Assembly (NCBI GenBank): GCA_004802705.1
Contig: SGPL01000155.1
Span: 1 to 61,065, forward strand
Direction: 5' to 3'
DNA from: Bondarzewia mesenterica
Lineage: Eukaryota; Basidiomycota; Agaricomycetes; Russulales; Bondarzewiaceae
Length of the DNA: 61,065 bases
How positions within the stretch are numbered: position 1 is the first letter of the stretch; each line of letters opens with the position of its first letter. The notes beneath the pieces are model-generated. The model searched no databases. It was not told the origin of the DNA and worked only from the letters and a program-made list of their open reading frames with translations. Positions 55,985-61,065 of this stretch are shown piece by piece. The translations under genes were made by a program, and so were the position numbers.

Positions 55985-58124
55985 GATGGGAAGCTTGGAA
56001 CAATTGAATGTCCTTAGTATTTAACGTGATATTGGATTTGGTTGGCAGTGGACTCGCTCAGAGGTGCAGCGTGAGCCAGGGTAGATGAGAACCCGATGGT
56101 GCACGTGCCCGAGGCGAACCTTCCCCGGCCCGGCGTTCGACATGATGCCCTCCGAGTCGCTGGCCCGGGAGCAATGAGCAGGGTAGCTCCCTCAGGACTA
56201 GCTCTGACTCCCTGTGAGTTTACCATCGCCTCGTCGCCCTTCCTCACGGATCTATTGTCACTGTTCCTGCCAGCTACAAGCCCGTGTGGTGGGCGGTGCT
56301 GACCGATGTAAAAGGCCAACGCTCCCTGCTTTCAAGGTCAACGTTCATAATGTCCTTAAGTTGCATGCAGTGCAAACTGGTTGAGGTTCCAGGAAGCACC
56401 GATCTTGTCGCCATGCGATTGACGCCCTCTCATGAACATGCAGGAACATGCCTGTCTGCCGTTGTCGGTTTCATCTTCTCGAATCCGTCAAGATTCGTCT
56501 GGTTGGGCCAAGCCAATAGCATCCACCGGTCATACCCAAGTCTTTTTCTCTTAGCCTCTCTGGTCTTTTCAACCTACGTGGTCCCAAAAGCGTAGATCTC
56601 TCATACTTTCTTAGTGCTCCGCCAACTCCGCCAAGTTCATGTAAATGCATGTCCGGCCTCATGTGTGCAAGTTATTTTCATACTTGATGACCTGACTGTG
56701 GGGTGCGTTGCTTGCGGCGGCGTCTTGTCAACCGTTGCTCTGCTTCATCATCTGGTTTTCCGACTTGGAAATCGTCGTTCCCGAAAGTGTTGAAATCAAT
56801 CCGGTTTTCTGACAGGTCTTTTGGACATAGCTTCTGGCTAGGCAATACCAGCATCAGATGCATGTCATCAAGTATGTCTTGTAACGGAGGCATCGTGAAC
56901 GAGAGGGGCCCCAGCGGCACCGTTCCTGACTATACTAGTTTTGGCTTCGTCTGCCATGATGATGCCATCAGCCGCCTCAGGCCTATACTAAGGCCTCGCA
57001 CGCACTATGCAGAATGCTGTTTCCAGCAGATGGCAGCCCCTGTTGATATATGCACCTCCACCTGATTGATCTATCATCTTGTTGGGTCATTTATATCCTT
57101 ATCCACTCGGCTCCGACTGACGTCCGTCTCATTTCAGGCAGCGCCGCAGTAAGATCCGCTTCCAGTTCCTGACGAACAAATGGCTGAAACTGGACGACGC
57201 AGAATGCATGGGGCCCTCAGCGCCCAGCACGCACCCGCCGACCACCTTGATCGTGCTGGCCCTAGACTTGTTCGTCACGCTTCTTTCAAATCGGTATCTG
57301 TGTAGGACCGCGCCATCGCCTGCTGCGAAACGGTGCACTTCATATGGATCATCTAATATAGGTCAATTATCGTCCTCCCGGTATCCCAGCACGCTGTGTC
57401 ACGCCGCGTGCTACGGTGTATTTTGAAGGCGCGCCATCGCGGACCATTAATTGTACAGTTGATGCAAGATGCACGTATTTACATGCGCGTTGCAAGATAT
57501 AAGTAAGTTGAATATGTTCGCCGACGATTTGGATGTGTTTTCGGTTGTCGGGGGTTTCAAGTCGCGTCGGCAATCACGGGTCTGAGGGTCGACTTGCGTT
57601 GCATTGCGCAAGGTGATGCGGCTAATTTGTTGTGAATGGACACGGACACGACATTGGTCATTTGCTCGAGGACGTGCTGTTTGGCTGTTCGGTGCATATT
57701 GCTCTCATCAGGCAATCGATCAAGGTATTAAATATGCCATGGTCCTAATTTGAGTGGCGATGGCGTCGGTGGTGCCAATTAAATCAACAAATCGACCCAT
57801 GTGATACGACCATCTTTTTTTTTATTTTTTTCTTCGGAAAGAAAGAAAAAAAGAAATAGCCATCCGAATTTTCTGACCGGCGGAAGATCTCGTCGATGAA
57901 CCACTCGAGAAGCGCTTACCTAAGATTGCGGCGCTGAGTGCGAATGTGGTCGGCGGGATCCGAGATGCGGAGGTGTCGGAAGGGACGAAAAATTGCTATC
58001 AGAGCAAGTCTGCTGGCCTCAACCACCAACGCTCAATCGATCCGCAATCCTTCAGCGCACAGCGCCCCCTCGACACATTCGAATCCATCTACCTAGCATT
58101 TACAGCATCTGAAACAAGCCCATC
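55985..58124. other. gene-free stretch upstream of eIF4A
   Basis: 2.1 kb with no recognised gene. Frames at 56096-56302, 56284-56595 and 56703-57065 have no family motif. A U-rich/A-rich inverted repeat lies at 57816-57856. The last 100 bases are the CT/CA-rich eIF4A leader. Confidence 0.45.
57828..57856. repeat. TTTTTTTCTT/AAGAAAAAAA inverted repeat
   Basis: A T-rich arm (TTTTTTTCTT) is followed within about 7-10 bases by its complement AAGAAAAAAA, giving a ten-base hairpin. It may act as a flexible promoter tract or terminator-like sequence; no function is shown. Confidence 0.5.
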
Positions 58125-59728
58125 ATGTCTGCGTCAGTATCCCGCCCCCGAAGCGACCCTTTTTTCTGCGATCAGTGACGTTCCTAATGCGCGAGGTGTT
58201 GGTGCTTCTGTTTTTGCAGGGAAGATACACTCCAGGATATCCCGGAAGGCGAGATTGAGTCTAATTGGGACCAGATCGTCGACAAGTGAGTGCTTTGCTC
58301 TAGTGTGCGAGCGGGCGGTGATTTGACGTTGCTGCGTCGCTCGCTAGCTTCGACAACATGGAATTGAAGCCGGAGCTTCTGCGCGGTGTCTATGCCTACG
58401 GGTGAGTTTTCAGTCATTCATCCGGTCCTTTGCATATACGGAGCGCACGTATCGCACATTTTTGTCCATTGCGAATAGTTTCGAGCGTCCCTCGGCCATC
58501 CAGCAGCGCGCCATCGTCCCCGTCGTAAAGGGCCACGATGTCATCGCCCAGGCCCAGTCCGGCACGGGCAAAACCGCCACCTTCTCCATCTCCATCCTCC
58601 AAAAGCTCGACCCGAACATCAAGGGCACGCAGGCGCTTATCCTCGCGCCGACCCGCGAACTCGCACAGCAGATCCAAAAGGTCGTCGTCGCCCTCGGCGA
58701 CTACATGAATGTGGAGTGCCACGCATGCGTCGGTGGGACGAACGTCCGCGAGGACATGGCGAAGTTGCAGGAGGGCGTCCAGATCGTGGTCGGCACCCCC
58801 GGGCGAGTGTTCGACATGATCAACCGCCGGGCGCTCAGGACCGATACGATCAAAATTTTCTGTCTCGACGAGGCCGACGAGATGCTCTCGCGCGGTTTCA
58901 AGGACCAGATCTACGAGGTGTTCCAGCTCCTCCCCCAGGACACGCAGGTCGTCCTCCTTTCGGCGACCATGCCCGCCGATGTGCTCGAAGTGACGAAGAA
59001 GTTCATGCGTGACCCCGTGCGAATCCTCGTCAAGAGGGACGAGTTGACCCTCGAAGGTATCAAGCAGTTCTACATTGCTGTTGAGAAGGAGGAGTGGAAG
59101 CTGGATACGCTCTGCGATTTGTACGAGACAGTCACCATCACGCAGGCGGTCATCTTCTGCAACACGCGGCGAAAGGTCGACTGGCTCACGGAGAAGATGC
59201 ACGCAAGAGAGTTCACGGTGTCTGCCATGGTATGTCCCGTCTGCCCGCTTTTGACCTCTGTCGTGGTTTGACGGGCTGTTGCATGCAGCACGGAGATATG
59301 GAGCAAAAGCAGCGCGAGGTGCTGATGAAGGAGTTCCGCTCTGGCTCGTCTCGTGTCCTGATCACGACTGACCTGCTCGCGCGCGGGATCGATGTTCAGC
59401 AAGTGTCGCTGGTGATCAACTATGATCTCCCTACGAACCGGGAGAATTACATCCATCGCATTGGTCGCGGTGGACGATTCGGTCGCAAGGGTGTGGCCAT
59501 CAACTTTGTAACGACGGAGGACGTGCGGATGCTGAGAGATATCGAACGTGAGCCGCCGCTGCTTCGCAGGGACTCGTTGAACGTCGTGTGACGAGACTGA
59601 TCGGTATTTTACAGAGTTCTACAACACGCAAATTGATGAAATGCCCCTCAACGTCGCGTACGTACTTTTTTGATGATTGCCGATGAGAAGAGAAGGACTG
59701 ACGTTGCTCGGACAGTGACCTCATCTAG
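58125..59728 (+). CDS. TIF1: translation initiation factor eIF4A
   Basis: DEAD-box RNA helicase unwinding mRNA leaders in the eIF4F complex. The first coding exon is only 8 bases (ATGTCTGC, 58125-58132). With G from the next exon it gives MSA, then [15 protein letters not shown]. Motifs: Q motif [21 protein letters not shown], Ia PTRELAQQ, Ib [52 protein letters not shown]. The tail [24 protein letters not shown] is split by two more introns. About 395 residues, the standard length. An upstream frame opening at 58402 is read-through of an intron, not a start. High expression is expected. Confidence 0.97.
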
Positions 59729-60500
59729 ACGCATTGAACTAGTCCCATCATTCGCTCACGACACTGGCACGTCTCGGATACGCGGTTCCATCAGTACTAT
59801 ACAAGAGCTCTGACGATTTTGCCCACTTTTTCTTGATCCGCTCGCGGTTGTTTTCTGTTATTTCTTCTGTTTCTGCGTGATTATTTCACCTCGCCTGCAC
59901 GCGCATCAAAAGTTTGTCTGTTCTGGCGTTTCGAGTAGCGGTCTGTGTGTGTTTTAGCACTGATTTGAAGATATGCATTTACCGATTCGTTCACGGTGGG
60001 CACGCACCGGTGTAATATGTTTCTGGCGTGAGCGACCAATGACGGCGGGCGATGCCACGCCCGGCGCGGGAGGACATAGATGGCCGGTGAGATTGATGGA
60101 GAAATCATATGGATCCGGGCGACGTCGAGGTCGATGGCATCTGGGGTCGCGTCGACGGCAGAATAGTGAATTCATGATGCTGCGAAGGAGCGGGGACAGC
60201 CTCGGCCAGGGTCGGGTGGGGCTAGTAGAGATGTCCTAGGCGATGGCAGCTGGCCCGTATAAGAGCAGTCCTGAGGAGCGCCTTGCCTGCCCTGCCACTT
60301 GCCTCTGCCCTGCCCTTGCACTCACGCAGTCGCGGACCTCTTGCCATCGACGCAGGCCACGGGCAGTGCTGTAGCTGTGCTCGCATTTTGGCCACCACAC
60401 GAGTATCGCAATCCCATAACCATCCGGTCCATCCCCGGCAGCAACCCACGACGCTTGCCCGCCACAGCCAAACTCTTATAGCCCTTCCTTCCTCTGTGCC
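59729..60500. other. intergenic region before the phosphatase
   Basis: 772 bases; a TATAAG at 60258 precedes a CT-rich leader. No gene is recognised. Confidence 0.45.
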
Positions 60501-61065
60501 ATGGCTTTGGTCCAGCTCTCCCTCAACACGCCCCACTTGATCCATCCAATGCAGCCTGCCAGCTATGTATACCCAAACGTGAGTCCGCAGCGGCCCTCCT
60601 TCGCTCCGGCTTTTCTTCCACAATGTCCGCCGCCTTCTCTGCTAAACGCCTCCGCGCACAGACCCTCTCCGTATGCACACAGGGCTCCAACGCCGCCGCA
60701 TCCATCTCGGCGCCCCCCACCCCGCGCACNCGCGCTCACGCACGCACACCCGTCCACTCCGCTCACCCGTCCTCAACGACCGTCTGCCCATCTCCACGAC
60801 TCCTCTCCCCGCTAAGCCCGCTCACCCTTCCCGTCCCTCCAAACACCCCGCACCCAAAACCCCTCCCGGCCACCTCCACCGCCACCCAGATCACCCCCCG
60901 CGTCTACATTTCCGACCTCAGCACCGCAGAAGACCCGACGCTCCTCTCCAAGCTCGGCATCACCCACGTCCTCTCCGTCATGCCAGGCTCCATCCACCTC
61001 CCCGCCTACCTCGCCGCAGACCCCTCCCGGACCTTCCAGCTCGCCATCCAAGACGCGCCGTTCGC
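60501..61065 (+). CDS. dual-specificity protein phosphatase, 5' part
   Basis: Runs off the window. The last 170 bases in frame encode TQITPRVYISDLSTAEDP, LLSKLGITHVLSVMPG and FQLAIQDAPF, the N-terminal half of a DSPc phosphatase domain; the catalytic HCxxGxxR lies beyond the edge. Two starts fit. ATG 60501 in a strong GCCATGG context (MALVQLSLNTPHLIHP) has a GTGAGT donor at 60579 and an in-phase acceptor ending at 60661 or 60682. ATG 60623 (MSAAFSAKRLRAQTLS) needs no intron. Before the domain is a Pro/Ser/His-rich low-complexity region of about 80 residues, containing an N at 60730. Substrate unknown. Confidence 0.75.

Noticed and set aside
58402..58480. Alternative start of eIF4A
   Set aside because: It is intron sequence open by chance; the true exons upstream encode the standard N-terminus.
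1..61065. Biosynthetic, mating-type or defence gene cluster
   Set aside because: Neighbouring genes belong to unrelated housekeeping pathways; no backbone enzyme, homeodomain pair, pheromone receptor or NLR was seen.

Overview
The window is nuclear DNA of a filamentous basidiomycete, most likely an Agaricomycete. The genes are densely packed on both strands. They are cut by many 50-90 base GT-AG introns, and the product set is fungal: a G-protein gamma subunit with a CAAX tail, a copper radical oxidase, a GPI-anchored cupredoxin, an Iml2-type protein, a Bub2-type GAP and an OTT_1508-like deaminase. No bacterial operon, CRISPR array, intact transposon or rRNA was seen, and no convincing tRNA. 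Species cannot be named from the sequence alone.

Layout. 1-11.7 kb: the 3' part of an OTT_1508-like deaminase gene (+), an MFS sugar transporter (+), a zinc-type dehydrogenase/quinone oxidoreductase (-), the TFIIIC WD40 subunit Tfc6-like (+) and a kinase-fold protein (-). 11.7-17.4 kb is gene-poor, with one small spliced hypothetical gene (13.9-14.6 kb). 17.4-21.4 kb: G-gamma (+), mitochondrial thioredoxin (-), GPI-anchored cupredoxin (+). 22.4-23.7 kb: two small uncharacterised genes. 24.4-34.9 kb, all +: myotubularin phosphatase, S-adenosylmethionine synthetase, amidophosphoribosyltransferase and a glyoxal-oxidase-like copper radical oxidase. 35.2-38.9 kb: PNO1 (-) head-to-head with a URI/DUF3835-like gene (+). 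About 40.0-40.2 kb: a U2 snRNA gene. 40.8-48.1 kb: IML2 (-)/mS38 (+), then GPI10 (-)/dephospho-CoA kinase (+). 49.3-56.0 kb: HSF (+), methylcrotonyl-CoA carboxylase beta subunit (+), Bub2-like TBC protein (-). 56.0-58.1 kb has no recognisable gene. 58.1-61.1 kb: eIF4A (+) and the 5' part of a dual-specificity phosphatase (+), cut by the window edge.

Most genes are unrelated housekeeping functions: translation and ribosome assembly, RNA polymerase III initiation, splicing, one-carbon and purine metabolism, CoA synthesis, leucine catabolism, GPI anchors, mitotic exit and stress transcription. Three close head-to-head pairs (PNO1/URI, GPI10/CAB5, IML2/mS38) probably share promoters. I see no multi-gene metabolic or defence cluster.

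Most notable signals. (1) The ADE4 homologue appears to have its ATG split by an intron, A in the leader exon and TG in the next. (2) A complete U2 snRNA gene has a TATA box and two CACGTG motifs upstream. (3) Five protein genes each contain one apparent +/-1 frameshift at or near a mononucleotide run. Together with about two dozen isolated N bases at 17.2-18.8 kb, this points to residual base-call errors rather than five pseudogenes. (4) The copper radical oxidase carries a fused N-terminal beta-sandwich-like region.
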